Part shown: in pieces, positions 12,953 to 22,458 of the stretch
Layout of the letters: each line of letters starts with the position of its first letter
How positions within the stretch are numbered: position 1 is the first letter of the stretch
Assembly: GCA_001314715.1 (NCBI GenBank)
Contig: LJSV01000003.1
Coordinates: forward strand, 62,001 to 126,000
Direction: 5' to 3'
DNA length: 64,000 nucleotides
Origin: Rhodobacteraceae bacterium HLUCCA12
GTDB taxonomy: Bacteria; Pseudomonadota; Alphaproteobacteria; Rhodobacterales; Rhodobacteraceae
Position numbers and translations under genes: made by a program
Notes under the pieces: generated by a model
Told to the model about the DNA's origin: nothing
The model's input: only the letters and a program-made list of their open reading frames with translations
The model's database searches: none

Positions 12953-15835
12953 TCAACGCTCGGTCAGCTTCAATTCGATGCGACGGTTCTGGGCGCGGGC
13001 TTCGGGGGTATCGGCGGGGTTCACGGGACGATATTCGCCAAAACCCGTGGCCGCCAGGCGCTCGGGCGGGAAGCCCAGTTCCTCGATCATGTAAAGCACC
13101 ACCGAGAGCGCCCGCCCCTGGCTAAGCTCCCAGTTGTTGGAAAAGGGTCCGTCCGCATCGGGCGGGATCGGCACCGTATCGGTATGTCCATCGACCCGCA
13201 GGATCCAGTCGATATCAGACGGGATTTCGCGCGCGACGTCCTGCAGGATCGATCCGATATTGGCAATCTGCGCGCGGCCCTCGGATGACAGGTCGGCCTC
13301 GCCGGGTTCGAACAGAACCTCGGACGAAAAGACGAAGCGATCGCCGACGATGCGCACGCCCTCGCGACCGGCCAGGATTTCACGCAACTCGCCAAAGAAT
13401 TCCGAGCGATAGCGTTCGAGTTGGCGCGCCTCTTCCTCAAGCCTCTGGCGTTCGGCCTCTTCGAGTTCGGCACGGCGGCGCTGTTCCTCGGCGACGCGGG
13501 ACTGTTCGAACGCGACCCGCGCCAGCGCGGCGTTGAGATCCTCGCCCAGGGTCTCGATCTGGGTTTCGGCCTCGGCCTCGGCCGCACGCGATTCACCCAG
13601 AAGGTCTTGCAGGCTGGCCACCTGCCGGCGCAGTTCGCGCACCTGTTCGTTGAGCACGGCAAGGCGGCGTTGGTCATCGGCCGTCTGCGCCTCGGCCTCG
13701 GCAAGTTCTTCGTTCGCAAGCGACAGGAGCGTTGCGCGAGTCTCAGCCTCGGTCAGGCGCTCGTCGGCAAGGGCCTCGGCCTCCGCGCGCGCCCGGTTGG
13801 CAGCCGCCAGAAGGGTGAGCGTCTCTTCCGCCTCGCGGCGCTGCTGTTCAAGGGCAAGGGTCATCGCGGTCAGTTCGGAGTCGGCCTCGCGCAAGCGCTC
13901 GCGCAAGGCCTCGGCCGCCGCTGCTTCGGCCAGCCGCGCCTGTTCTTCCTCGCTCAGGCCTTCCTCGATCTCGGTCAGCCGCGCGCGCAGGGCTTCGGCC
14001 GCCGCCGCCTCGGCCAGCCGGGCGCGCTCGGCTTCGCTCAGATCGGCTTCTCGCCGTGCCTCGGTCTCGGCCAGCCGGGCAAGCGCCTCCTGCCGGCCCA
14101 GTTCGGCCTCGGACAGTTCCGCGTCCAGTTCTGCAATTCGCGCCGAGGTCTCCTCGTCCAGCGCCGCAAGCTCGGCAAGCGCCTGCTGCCGCTCAAGCTC
14201 GGCCTCGGACAGTTCCGTGTCGAGCTCTTCAATCCGTGCCGAGGTCTCCTCGTCCAGCGCCGCAAGCTCGGCAAGCGCTTCCTGGCGCGCAAGCTCGGCC
14301 TCGGACAGTGCCGCGTCCAGTTCTGCAATCCGCGCCGAGGTCTCCTCGTCCAGCGCCGCAAGCTCGGCGAGTGCTTCCTGGCGCGCAAGCTCGGCCTCGG
14401 ACAGTTCCGCGTCGAGGTCTGCAATCCGCGCCGAGGTCTCCTCGTCCAGCGCCGCAAGCTCGGCAAGCGCTTCCTGGCGCGCAAGCTCGGCCTCGGACAG
14501 TTCCGCGTCCAGTTCTGCAATCCGCGCCGAGGTCTCCTCGTCCAGTGCCGCAAGCTCGGCAAGCGCCTCCTGCCGTTCCAGTTCGGCCTCGGACAGTTCC
14601 GCGTCCAGTTCTGCAATTCGCGCCGAGGTCTCCTCGTCCAGCGTCGCAAGCTCGGCAAGCGCTTCCTGGCGCGCAAGCTCGGCCTCGGACAGCGCCGCGT
14701 CGAGTTCTTCGATCCGCGCCGAGGTCTCCTCGTCCAGTGCCGCAAGCTCGGCAAGCGCCTGCTGCCGCGCAAGCTCGGCCTCGGACAGTTCCGCGTCGAG
14801 TTCTTCGATCCGCGCCGAGGTCTCCTCGTCCAGCGCCGCAAGCTCGGCAAGCGCTTCCTGGCGCGCAAGCTCGGCCTCGGACAGTTCCGCGTCGAGTTCT
14901 TCAATCCGTGCCGAGGTCTCCTCGTCCAGCGCCGCAAGCTCGGCAAGCGCTTCCTGGCGGCCCAGTTCAGCGTCCGACAGTGCCGTGTCAAGCTCCGCGA
15001 TCCGGTCGGCAAGCTCAGCTTCGCGCGCGTCCGCCTCGGCAAGCGATGCCTCACGCTCGCGCAACCTCGCTTGGGTCGCGTCCAGCCGATCACGCGCGCG
15101 GTCGCGCGCGGCCTCGGCCTGGCGCAGGGAATCGCTGGTGTTCGACAGCGCTTCCAAGGCATTGTCGCGCGCCTCTTCGGTCGTTTCCAGCCGCATCAGC
15201 ATCTCGGCCAGCGAGGCTTCGCTTTCTTCGGCGCGCGCGCGCATCTCGGCCAGTGCGGCCTCGACGGCCTCGCGGCGCGCGGCATCCAGCCGGGCGGCTT
15301 CTGCGGCCGCATCGATCTCGTCGCGCGCCGCGGCCAGCGCCGTTTCCAGCGACTCGGATTCGGAGGCCAGATCGTCGCGTTCCTCTTCGGTCCGCGAAAG
15401 CTGCGCGCGCAGGTCCCGGCGCTGCGACAGCAGCGCGGCCACCTGCGATTCGAAATCGGTGATCGCCTCGCGCGCTTCGCCGAGTTCGGCCTCGCGTTCG
15501 GAAACCTCGCGGCCCAGCGCGGCGATCTGCGCCTCTTGCGAGGCGACGGTCTCTTGCGCCGCCTCCAGATCGCCCGACAGCCCGCTGACCTCGCCCTCCA
15601 GGGCGGCAACCTGCGCGCGCGACAGGCCCAGCGCATCGGTCAGTTCCGAGACCTGCGCCGTCAGCCCCTGAAGCTCACTGTCCTGCGACGAAATGGTTTC
15701 ACGCAGGATCGACTGAACGATCATGAAGATTGACAGGACAAAGATCATGACCAGCAAGAGCGCGGTCATCGCGTCCACGAAGCCCGGCCAGATCGACGCC
15801 GCAAAGCGCTGGTTGGACCGGCGCGACAGGGCCAT
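12953..15835 (-). CDS. MotB/TolR-like OmpA-domain protein with very long coiled coil
   Basis: A 960-residue inner-membrane/periplasmic protein. Residues ~15-44 are a single membrane helix with a conserved Asp21 in FVDAMTALLL, matching the proton-carrying aspartate of MotB-type stator proteins. Residues ~48-820 are almost continuous predicted coiled coil, including nine 32-residue repeats. Residues ~825-960 are an OmpA/MotB peptidoglycan-binding domain (RVDGHTDTVPI, AQNRRIELKL). It follows the MotA/TolQ/ExbB-like gene after three bases, so the two probably form an ion-driven motor complex. The function is unknown. The length exceeds that of usual MotB, TolR or ExbD proteins because of the coil. 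Confidence 0.85.
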   Translation of the reverse strand: MALSRRSNQRFAASIWPGFVDAMTALLLVMIFVLSIFMIVQSILRETISSQDSELQGLTAQVSELTDALGLSRAQVAALEGEVSGLSGDLEAAQETVASQEAQIAALGREVSEREAELGEAREAITDFESQVAALLSQRRDLRAQLSRTEEERDDLASESESLETALAAARDEIDAAAEAARLDAARREAVEAALAEMRARAEESEASLAEMLMRLETTEEARDNALEALSNTSDSLRQAEAARDRARDRLDATQARLREREASLAEADAREAELADRIAELDTALSDAELGRQEALAELAALDEETSARIEELDAELSEAELARQEALAELAALDEETSARIEELDAELSEAELARQQALAELAALDEETSARIEELDAALSEAELARQEALAELATLDEETSARIAELDAELSEAELERQEALAELAALDEETSARIAELDAELSEAELARQEALAELAALDEETSARIADLDAELSEAELARQEALAELAALDEETSARIAELDAALSEAELARQEALAELAALDEETSARIEELDTELSEAELERQQALAELAALDEETSARIAELDAELSEAELGRQEALARLAETEARREADLSEAERARLAEAAAAEALRARLTEIEEGLSEEEQARLAEAAAAEALRERLREADSELTAMTLALEQQRREAEETLTLLAAANRARAEAEALADERLTEAETRATLLSLANEELAEAEAQTADDQRRLAVLNEQVRELRRQVASLQDLLGESRAAEAEAETQIETLGEDLNAALARVAFEQSRVAEEQRRRAELEEAERQRLEEEARQLERYRSEFFGELREILAGREGVRIVGDRFVFSSEVLFEPGEADLSSEGRAQIANIGSILQDVAREIPSDIDWILRVDGHTDTVPIPPDADGPFSNNWELSQGRALSVVLYMIEELGFPPERLAATGFGEYRPVNPADTPEARAQNRRIELKLTER
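14090..15004 (-). repeat. 96-bp tandem repeat inside the OmpA-domain gene
   Basis: Nine near-identical 96-bp units plus one partial copy. The block GAGGTCTCCTCGTCCA recurs at exact 96-base steps, its GCCGAGG lead beginning at 14142, 14238, 14334, 14430, 14526, 14622, 14718, 14814 and 14910. Each unit encodes 32 residues (consensus ELDAELSEAELARQEALAEL then AALDEETSARI), with variation mostly at A/E and E/Q positions. There are no spacers, so it is not a CRISPR array. The array keeps the frame. Confidence 0.95.
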
Positions 15836-15838
15836 GGC

Positions 15839-17080
15839 TTAACCCTCGCTGTCGCGCGACGGCACGATCACCGGCGGCGGCTGGCGATTCAATTGGCGCA
15901 CGGCCTGGGTCAACGAGGCCAGATCGGTGCGCAGATCGGCCACCGATTCCTGCCGGCCGGCCGACAATTCCTCAAGGATGCGCAACAGTTGCAGATCCAT
16001 TGACCGCAACCGCATTCGCGTTTCCGCCTCGATATGGGCTTCGGGCTCGGCGTTCCTGGCTTCCAGTTGGGCAATCATCCGGTCTTGCCCTTCGGCCAGC
16101 CGGTTGAGCCCGGCGGCCGTGCTGCTTTCCATTTCGAACCGCAAGGAAAGCCGGTCAACCGCCTCGGCCAGGGTGGCAAGGCCCTGGTCCAGTTGCGCGC
16201 GGCCATGCTCGGCTTCGGCCTGAAGCGCGCGCATCGCCTCCATCTGTTCGGCAAGGCTGTCGAGCACCGTCACCAACGCGCCCATCGCGCCACCGTCGCC
16301 GCCATCGCTGTCGCCTGCGGCGGTCCCCAGCCGGGTGATGGATGACAACCATTCCTCAAGCTCGCGGTAGAACCGGTTCTGGCCGTGGCTGGCGAACAAT
16401 TCCAGCATCCCCACGACCAGCGACCCGGCAAGCCCCAGAAGCGATGACGAAAAGGCCACGCCCATGCCGTCCATCTGCGATTCGAGGCCGACCATCAGCT
16501 GGCCAAACCCGCTCAGCGCACTTTGGCCTTCTTGCGGTGCAAGCGATCGGATCGTCTCGACCACCGCCGGGACAGAGGTGGCGAGACCATAAAAAGTGCC
16601 CAGAAGGCCCAGAAAGATCAACAGGTTGACGATATAGCGCGTAATATCGCGCTCCTCGTCGATCCGGGTGCCAACGGATTCGAGGATGGATCGCGCCGAA
16701 GTTGCGCTGATCGGACTGGCCTTGCCGCGTGAGCGCATCAGCGCCGCCAGCGGCGCCAGCAGGCGCGGGGCCACCGTGATCTGGTGTCCCGGCGTCTCGG
16801 CTGCAAACCCCTCGATCCATGCGACCGAGCTGGAAATCTGGAACACCTGCCAGAAGGTGGCCAGAACGCCGATCAGAAAGACCAGGAAAATGAAGCCGTT
16901 AAGCCAGATATTGGCCAGAAAGATGCCCGAGACGCGCGGAAAGGCCACATAGACCCCCACCGCCACCAGCGCGAGCGAGATCAGCATCAGGGTGATCTGC
17001 CGAACCGGCTGTGAAAACTGCATGCCGCCAATGGGCCCGGGAATCGGACCTAGCGCACCCGCTTTCAGTTGTCTCGCCAT
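15839..17080 (-). CDS. MotA/TolQ/ExbB-family membrane protein
   Basis: A 413-residue protein started at the ATG at 17080 (MARQLKAGALG). Hydrophobic segments lie around residues 30-50, 62-82, 150-175 and 210-235. The last two have the MotA/TolQ/ExbB channel pattern (FLGLLGTFYGLATSV, GVAFSSSLLGLAGSLVVG). The C-terminal ~170 residues are cytoplasmic and helical. It is paired with the downstream OmpA-domain gene (3-base gap), as in MotA-MotB, TolQ-TolR and ExbB-ExbD systems. It is too divergent to call a flagellar stator, and no flagellar, tol or exb genes are nearby. Confidence 0.85.
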   Translation of the reverse strand: MARQLKAGALGPIPGPIGGMQFSQPVRQITLMLISLALVAVGVYVAFPRVSGIFLANIWLNGFIFLVFLIGVLATFWQVFQISSSVAWIEGFAAETPGHQITVAPRLLAPLAALMRSRGKASPISATSARSILESVGTRIDEERDITRYIVNLLIFLGLLGTFYGLATSVPAVVETIRSLAPQEGQSALSGFGQLMVGLESQMDGMGVAFSSSLLGLAGSLVVGMLELFASHGQNRFYRELEEWLSSITRLGTAAGDSDGGDGGAMGALVTVLDSLAEQMEAMRALQAEAEHGRAQLDQGLATLAEAVDRLSLRFEMESSTAAGLNRLAEGQDRMIAQLEARNAEPEAHIEAETRMRLRSMDLQLLRILEELSAGRQESVADLRTDLASLTQAVRQLNRQPPPVIVPSRDSEG

Positions 17081-17144
17081 GCTGTTCGACCTGCTGAATC
17101 TGCCACAATATCTAGTGAGACACAGCCCGTTTGCCAACCGGAAA

Positions 17145-17681
17145 TCAACCGGCCTTGAGCCTGCGCACCCGGTCGGACAGCCAATCAAGCTCAGGATCGG
17201 TCAGCCCCAGCGTTCGCAGATGCGCCGCGGTCTGGTACAGATAGGCGCAATTCGACCCGCGCCCACCCGTCGCCCGCGCGATAATCTGCGCCTGTTCTTC
17301 CAGCGCCAGACCGCCGCAATACTGTGCGTGGTCGCGGTCGATGACATAGGTCACGGCATTGACCATTTGCCCCCCTTCCAGGGCAACAGGTTGGCGCGTT
17401 TCCAGATAAGCCGCCGAGATCAGTTCGCGCGCGCGCAGATATTCCAGCGTCTCTTCGGCGATTTGGGGCGCGATTTGAAAGGCGATGCCGGTACAATGTG
17501 CGTCCCGTGCCGCATCCAGCGCCAGCACCAGGCCGGGTTCGTCGGGCGTTCCGCGATGATGGATGGACCGCATGCAGAACGAGCGGTGATAGCCATCGAG
17601 TCGGGCCACGGCGCGGGCGCTCCAGGCAAATCCCGGATCCCAGATCAGCGAGCCGTAGCCAAAGACCCAAAGCGGCTTCAT
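17145..17681 (-). CDS. ChaC-type gamma-glutamylcyclotransferase
   Basis: Probably cleaves glutathione to 5-oxoproline and Cys-Gly. It has 178 residues from the ATG at 17681 (MKPLWVFGYGSLIWDPGF), which has a GGGGGA ribosome binding site; an in-frame ATG 39 bases upstream lacks one. The YGSLIW substrate loop is at the N-terminus, with a candidate catalytic glutamate in RARELISAAY and the aromatic/charged end GLALEEQAQIIARA. The C-terminus is close to, but does not overlap, the 5' end of the MotA-like gene. Confidence 0.88.
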   Translation of the reverse strand: MKPLWVFGYGSLIWDPGFAWSARAVARLDGYHRSFCMRSIHHRGTPDEPGLVLALDAARDAHCTGIAFQIAPQIAEETLEYLRARELISAAYLETRQPVALEGGQMVNAVTYVIDRDHAQYCGGLALEEQAQIIARATGGRGSNCAYLYQTAAHLRTLGLTDPELDWLSDRVRRLKAG

Positions 17682-17786
17682 TACATCCCCCGTCACCAAA
17701 ACGCGCGCGACCTTCTGCATTCACTGGCCCCGGACGCGGCGCGGATGTAAACAGCTTGGGGCAGGAAAACAACCGAGGTTCGGGCA

Positions 17787-18761
17787 ATGCGGGTAATCTG
17801 GGCGCTTGTGACCGTGGCAGTGCTGGCGGTGATCGGATGGGGCGGCTACTGGTTCATGGGCGCCCGGTCGCTGGATCGCACCGTCGAACGGATTCTGGCC
17901 GTGAACCCCGCCGTCGACGCCGCCGATCACCGGATCGCCGGATTTCCCAACCGGTTCGACCTGACAGTGACCGAACCCAGGCTGGAACGCGATGGCGTGC
18001 GATGGAGTGCGCCCTTCATCCAGTTTTTCGCCCTGAGCTATCGGCTCAATCACCTGATCGCGGTGTTCCCGCATGACCAGCAGATCGGTCTGGGGACGCA
18101 TGAACTGACGCTGCATTCCACCGACATGCGCGCCAGCGTGGTGATGGAGCCATCGCTGGACCTGCCGCTGGCGCGATTTGCGCTGGTGGCGCAAGAACCC
18201 GCGTTGCGCAGCGGGGGTGAGACCCACCGCGCCGACGAGGCCCGCCTGGCAAGCCGTGCCCGAGACACCTATCGCCACCAGGTCGCCATCGAAATCGAAA
18301 ACGCGCGCGCGGACACCACTGCGATGGACCGGCTTGACCCGCAGGGCCATTGGCCGCGCGCCTTTGCCAACATCGGGCTGGATGCCGAACTGGTGTTCGA
18401 CCGACCCTTGGATCGGCACGCCCTGACCGGCCCGCCACCGGGCCTTGCCGGTTTCACCCTGACCGGGGCGACCCTTGAATTCGACACGATCCGCATGATC
18501 GGCGAGGGGCGCCTGACCCCGGATGCGAACGGTTTTCTGTCTGGCGAAATGACCTTGACGGTTACGAATTGGCGCGACCTGATGCGGCGGGCGCGTGACG
18601 CGGGCCTGATGCCGGCCGAACATGACACGCTGATCACACTGGGCCTGGAATCGATGACCGACCCCGACAATCCCGATCGGCTGCAAGCGCCCCTCGTCCT
18701 TCGCGATGGGGACGTGCTTGTGGGCCCTGTCGTTCTGGGCACCGTGCCGCCGCTCTTTTGA
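17787..18761 (+). CDS. DUF2125 domain protein, membrane-anchored
   Basis: A 324-residue protein with an N-terminal hydrophobic segment (residues 3-24, VIWALVTVAVLAVIGWGGYW), probably a signal anchor, and then a beta-rich periplasmic region. I recognise the DUF2125 family of alphaproteobacteria from the HRIAGFPNRFDLTV pattern; its function is unknown. It is divergent from the ChaC gene (~105 bases). The aryl-CoA operon begins 167 bases downstream with its own operator-like palindrome, so I infer it is separate from that operon. Confidence 0.8.
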   Translation: MRVIWALVTVAVLAVIGWGGYWFMGARSLDRTVERILAVNPAVDAADHRIAGFPNRFDLTVTEPRLERDGVRWSAPFIQFFALSYRLNHLIAVFPHDQQIGLGTHELTLHSTDMRASVVMEPSLDLPLARFALVAQEPALRSGGETHRADEARLASRARDTYRHQVAIEIENARADTTAMDRLDPQGHWPRAFANIGLDAELVFDRPLDRHALTGPPPGLAGFTLTGATLEFDTIRMIGEGRLTPDANGFLSGEMTLTVTNWRDLMRRARDAGLMPAEHDTLITLGLESMTDPDNPDRLQAPLVLRDGDVLVGPVVLGTVPPLF

Positions 18762-18860
18762 TACGATTAACCGCCGGGCAATCGCAGCGCCGGACCGCCA
18801 TGTGATTTTCGTCGTCGATGGGCGGTCGACAGCGTGACAATCGGGCGCAGAAAACCTCTA

Positions 18861-18890
18861 ATTTCAAGCTTGAAATTTGAAACTTGAAAT
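18861..18890 (+). promoter_or_regulatory. Palindromic operator before aryl-CoA operon
   Basis: Perfect 16-bp palindrome ATTTCAAGCTTGAAAT at 18861-18876, followed by a second half-site ACTTGAAAT at 18882-18890. The TTGAAA at 18870-18875 could also serve as a -35 box (17 bases before AATTCT), so a repressor bound here would block the promoter. The MarR gene in this operon (21960) is the natural candidate ligand. The rest of 18762-18928 holds no gene. Confidence 0.6.
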
Positions 18891-18928
18891 GCAATTCTCC
18901 CTCACAACCGATGAGGGAGACACGACTG

Positions 18929-21217
18929 ATGAAGATCCTCTGCCTGGGAGGCGGGCCCGCCGGGCTTTACTTCGCCATTTCGATGAAGTTGCGCGATCCG
19001 TCCCACCAAGTGACCGTGCTTGAACGCAACCGCGCCAACGACACCTTTGGTTGGGGCGTGGTGCTGTCGGACGATGCCTTGTCCAAGATGCAGGTCAACG
19101 ACCCAAAGTCCACCGACGCAATTCGCGCTCATTTCGCGTATTGGGACGATATCGCGGTGGTCCATGACGGCGTGCGCACGGTGTCGGGCGGTCACGGCTT
19201 TGCCGGGATCGGGCGCAAGCAGATGCTGATTCTGTTGCAGGAACGCGCCCGCGAGCTTGGCGTGGACATGCGCTTTGAAACCGAATTCGAATCGGCCGAG
19301 CATTATCGCAAGGATTACGATGTCGTGGTCGCATCCGATGGCATCAATTCCAGTGTGCGCAGCGAATACGAGGACATCTTCAAGCCCGACATCGACGTGC
19401 GCCGCTGCAAGTTCGTCTGGCTGGGTACGCATCAGAAATTCAACGACGCCTTCACCTTCATATTTGAGAAGACCAAGAATGGCTGGGTCTGGGCGCATGT
19501 CTATCAATTTGACGACAATACCGCGACCTTCATCGTCGAATGCCTGCCCGAAACCTGGGAGCGCTGGGGCTTCGAGGACATGTCCAAGGAAGAGACAGTC
19601 GAGACCTGCCGCAAGATCTTCGAATCGCATCTGGGCGGGCACGAGTTGATGTCGAATGCCGCGCATCTGCGCGGATCGGCGGTCTGGATGCAGTTCCCCC
19701 GCGTGATCTGCGAACGCTGGTATCACGAGAATGTCGTGCTGATGGGCGACGCGGCGGCCACCGGGCATTTCTCGATCGGGTCGGGCTCGCGCCTGGCGTT
19801 CGATTCGGCCATCGCGCTGGCGGAATACCTGCATTCCGAACCCACCTTGGAACAGGCGTTCGAACGCTACCAGGAGGAACGCCGGCTGGAAGTCCTGCGC
19901 CTGCAATCCGCCGCGCGCAACTCGCTGGAATGGTTCGAAGAGGTCGAGCGATATCTGGACATGCCACCGCAGCAGTTCGCCTATTCGCTGCTGACCCGCT
20001 CGCAGCGCATCAGCCACGAGAACCTGCGCCTGCGCGACCCCGAATGGCTGCGCGAGGTCGAGGACTGGTTCCAGGAACGCGCCGGTGGACAGAAAGGCCG
20101 GGCACCGATGTTCGCCCCCTTCAAGCTGCGTGACATGGAACTGGTCAACCGCGTCGTCGTCTCACCCATGGCGCAATACAAGGCCGTCGACGGATGCCCC
20201 ACGGACTGGCATTTCGTGCATTACGCCGAACGCGCCAAGGGGGGCGCCGGGCTGGTCTATACCGAAATGACCTGCGTGTCGCCCGAGGGGCGCATCACGC
20301 CGGGCTGTCCGGGCCTTTATGCCCCCGAACACGAGGCTGCCTGGAAGCGGCTGGTCGATTTCGCCCATGCCGAAACCCACGCGAAGCTGTGCATGCAGAT
20401 CGGCCATTCCGGGCGCAAGGGCTCGACCCAGCTGGGATGGGAGCGCATGGACGCCCCCCTGCCCGGCGACAACTGGGATCTGGTCTCGGCCTCGCCGATC
20501 CCGTGGTCGGATGAAAACGCCACCCCGCGCGAGATCACCCGCGCGGAAATGGACACGGTGCGCGATCAGTTCGTGGCCTCGACCGAGATGGCCGCGCGCG
20601 CGGGCTTCGACATGATCGAACTGCACGCGGCCCACGGCTATCTGATTTCCAGCTTCATCTCGCCCAAGTCCAACATCCGCAGCGACGAATATGGCGGCAG
20701 CCTGGAAAACCGGATGCGCTATCCGCTGGAGGTCTTTGCCGCCATGCGCGCCGCCTGGCCGGCCGAAAAGCCGATGTCGGTGCGGATCTCGGCCAATGAC
20801 TGGGTCGGCGATGATGGTGTCACCCCCGAAGAGGCGGTGGAAATCGCGCGCCTGTTCAGCCAGGCTGGCGCCGACATCATCGACGTGAGCGCGGGGCAAA
20901 CCTCGGTCGATGCGCGCCCGATCTATGGGCGGATGTTCCAGACCCCGTTCAGCGATCGCATCCGCAACGAGGCCGGAATCGCGACGATGGCAGTCGGCAA
21001 CATTTATGAAACCGATCATGTCAACTCGATCCTGATGGCGGGCCGGGCCGACCTGGTCTGCCTGGCGCGGCCGCACCTGGCCGATCCCTACTGGACGCTG
21101 CACGCGGCCACTCAGCTGGGCGATAGCGCGACCGAATGGCCGCTGCCCTATCTGCCGGGCCGCGACCAGGCGCGCCGCCTGGCCGAGCGCGCGGCGCAAG
21201 AGGTGATCCGGGCATGA
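18929..21217 (+). CDS. 2-aminobenzoyl-CoA monooxygenase/reductase-type fusion (salicylyl-CoA 5-hydroxylase family)
   Basis: A 762-residue fusion of two flavoproteins. Residues 1-~385 are an FAD aromatic monooxygenase: [10 protein letters not shown] at 6-15 and [18 protein letters not shown] in the GD region. Residues ~392-762 are an FMN old-yellow-enzyme/2,4-dienoyl-CoA-reductase-like domain ([39 protein letters not shown]). This arrangement is known from 2-aminobenzoyl-CoA monooxygenase/reductase, which hydroxylates and then reduces the aromatic ring, and from salicylyl-CoA 5-hydroxylases. The start at 18929 follows GAGGGAGA. It is the first gene of an eight-gene operon with a CoA ligase and beta-oxidation-type enzymes. 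Anthraniloyl-CoA versus salicylyl-CoA cannot be decided from sequence. Confidence 0.88.
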   Translation: MKILCLGGGPAGLYFAISMKLRDPSHQVTVLERNRANDTFGWGVVLSDDALSKMQVNDPKSTDAIRAHFAYWDDIAVVHDGVRTVSGGHGFAGIGRKQMLILLQERARELGVDMRFETEFESAEHYRKDYDVVVASDGINSSVRSEYEDIFKPDIDVRRCKFVWLGTHQKFNDAFTFIFEKTKNGWVWAHVYQFDDNTATFIVECLPETWERWGFEDMSKEETVETCRKIFESHLGGHELMSNAAHLRGSAVWMQFPRVICERWYHENVVLMGDAAATGHFSIGSGSRLAFDSAIALAEYLHSEPTLEQAFERYQEERRLEVLRLQSAARNSLEWFEEVERYLDMPPQQFAYSLLTRSQRISHENLRLRDPEWLREVEDWFQERAGGQKGRAPMFAPFKLRDMELVNRVVVSPMAQYKAVDGCPTDWHFVHYAERAKGGAGLVYTEMTCVSPEGRITPGCPGLYAPEHEAAWKRLVDFAHAETHAKLCMQIGHSGRKGSTQLGWERMDAPLPGDNWDLVSASPIPWSDENATPREITRAEMDTVRDQFVASTEMAARAGFDMIELHAAHGYLISSFISPKSNIRSDEYGGSLENRMRYPLEVFAAMRAAWPAEKPMSVRISANDWVGDDGVTPEEAVEIARLFSQAGADIIDVSAGQTSVDARPIYGRMFQTPFSDRIRNEAGIATMAVGNIYETDHVNSILMAGRADLVCLARPHLADPYWTLHAATQLGDSATEWPLPYLPGRDQARRLAERAAQEVIRA

Positions 21218-21957
21218 CGGGGCTGTCGGGCAAGCGCGTTCTGATCACCGGCGGCGGCACGGGAACCGGCGCCGACCTGGCGCGCGGCTTTCACACGGCC
21301 GGCGCCGAGGTCGTGATCACCGGGCGCCGCGCCGAACCGCTGGAAGCCGTCGCGGCGCGCCTTCCCGGCACCCGCTGCGTGACCGCCGATGTGACCGACG
21401 AAGCCAGCGTGGCGGCGATGTTCGCCGCCGCCGGCCCGGTCGATGTGGTGATCGCGAATGCCGGGGCCTCGACCAGTGCGCCGTTTCAGCGCACCGAACT
21501 GGCCGACTGGAACGCCATGCTTGCCGTCAACCTGACCGGCGTATTCCTGACCCTGCGCGAAGGCTTGCGCCAGTTCACGGGCTGGGGGCGGCTGATCTCG
21601 GTCGCCTCGACAGCGGGGCTGAAGGGCTATGCCTATGTCGCCCCCTATGCGGCGGCAAAACACGGCGTTGTCGGTCTGACCCGCGCGCTTGCCCTTGAGG
21701 TTGCGCGAAAGCCGGTTACGGTGAATGCGCTTTGCCCCGGCTTTCTGGATACCGAGATGACCGAGCGTTCGATCGCAAATATCATGGACAAGACCGGCAA
21801 GAGCCATGACGAGGCGCTGGCGGCGCTGACCGCGACCAATCCGCAACGACGGCTGGTGCAACCGGCCGAGGTCACGGCAGCGGCGCTGTGGCTCTGCGGG
21901 CCGGGGTCGGACGGGATGAACGGGCAGGCCATCGCCATTGCCGGGGGCGAGGTCTGA
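21214..21957 (+). CDS. SDR oxidoreductase, probable hydroxyacyl-CoA dehydrogenase
   Basis: A 247-residue classical short-chain dehydrogenase. The cofactor loop TGGGTGTG is at residues 12-19, NAG at 82-84, and the catalytic Ser132, Tyr145 and Lys149 (Y-x3-K) are intact. The ATG at 21214 overlaps the stop of the monooxygenase gene (ATGA). Its place in the operon suggests oxidation or reduction of an alicyclic or open-chain hydroxyacyl-CoA intermediate; this is inferred from context. Confidence 0.88.
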   Translation: MTGLSGKRVLITGGGTGTGADLARGFHTAGAEVVITGRRAEPLEAVAARLPGTRCVTADVTDEASVAAMFAAAGPVDVVIANAGASTSAPFQRTELADWNAMLAVNLTGVFLTLREGLRQFTGWGRLISVASTAGLKGYAYVAPYAAAKHGVVGLTRALALEVARKPVTVNALCPGFLDTEMTERSIANIMDKTGKSHDEALAALTATNPQRRLVQPAEVTAAALWLCGPGSDGMNGQAIAIAGGEV

Positions 21958-21959
21958 GC

Positions 21960-22421
21960 ATGAACAGCCACGGCCCATCGCTGTCAAAACGCCGGCTGAA
22001 GATGTGGATCCGGCTGCTGCGGCTGACCCGCACGGCCGAGGCGGATCTGCGCGACTACCTGCGGCGCGAACACGACACCACATTGCCGCGCTTTGACGTG
22101 ATGGCCGCCCTCTATCGGCGCCGTGAGGCGCTGAGCATGTCCGAACTCTCGCGCCTGCTTCTGGTGTCGAACGGCAATGCCACGGCTGTCGTCGACCGGC
22201 TGGAAAAGGACGGTCTGGCCCGGCGCACCCCCGCGCCCAATGACCGGCGCACCGTGCATGTGGCGCTGACCGAAGCCGGGATCAAGGCGTTCGAAACCAT
22301 GGCGCGCGGCCATGAGGCACGTATCGACGCGCTGTTCGCCAACCTGGGCGCCGACGATCTGGATCACCTGCGCGAGATCGTTCAGCGTGCCCTGCCCGAC
22401 CCGGCGTCCAAGACCCCATGA
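21960..22421 (+). CDS. MarR-family transcriptional regulator of the aryl-CoA operon
   Basis: A 153-residue winged-helix protein: [12 protein letters not shown], the recognition helix [20 protein letters not shown], the wing [20 protein letters not shown], and dimerisation helices at both ends. It starts 3 bases after the SDR stop and sits inside the catabolic operon, so it probably autoregulates. Regulators of aryl-CoA operons in this family often sense the CoA thioester; that is inference here. Its likely target is the palindrome at 18861-18876. Confidence 0.88.
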   Translation: MNSHGPSLSKRRLKMWIRLLRLTRTAEADLRDYLRREHDTTLPRFDVMAALYRRREALSMSELSRLLLVSNGNATAVVDRLEKDGLARRTPAPNDRRTVHVALTEAGIKAFETMARGHEARIDALFANLGADDLDHLREIVQRALPDPASKTP

Positions 22422-22458
22422 ACCGACAAGGCCCAACGACACGACAAGGATTGACCGC

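Noticed and set aside
14090-15004. Regularly spaced repeats resembling a CRISPR array
   Set aside because: Repeat units are contiguous at 96 bp with no unique spacers, stay in frame and encode a coiled coil.
13421-15733. Very long open frames on the strand opposite the OmpA-domain gene (over 700 codons)
   Set aside because: They are by-products of the 96-bp repeat and high GC: compositions are almost only Ser/Ala/Arg or Arg/Leu/Gly, with no domain signatures, and they mirror a clear protein on the other strand.
12953-17080. Zorya anti-phage system (ZorA/ZorB are MotA/MotB-like)
   Set aside because: No ZorC, ZorD or ZorE-type gene is adjacent, and the neighbours are ordinary housekeeping genes; the pair looks like a chromosomal stator-like system.
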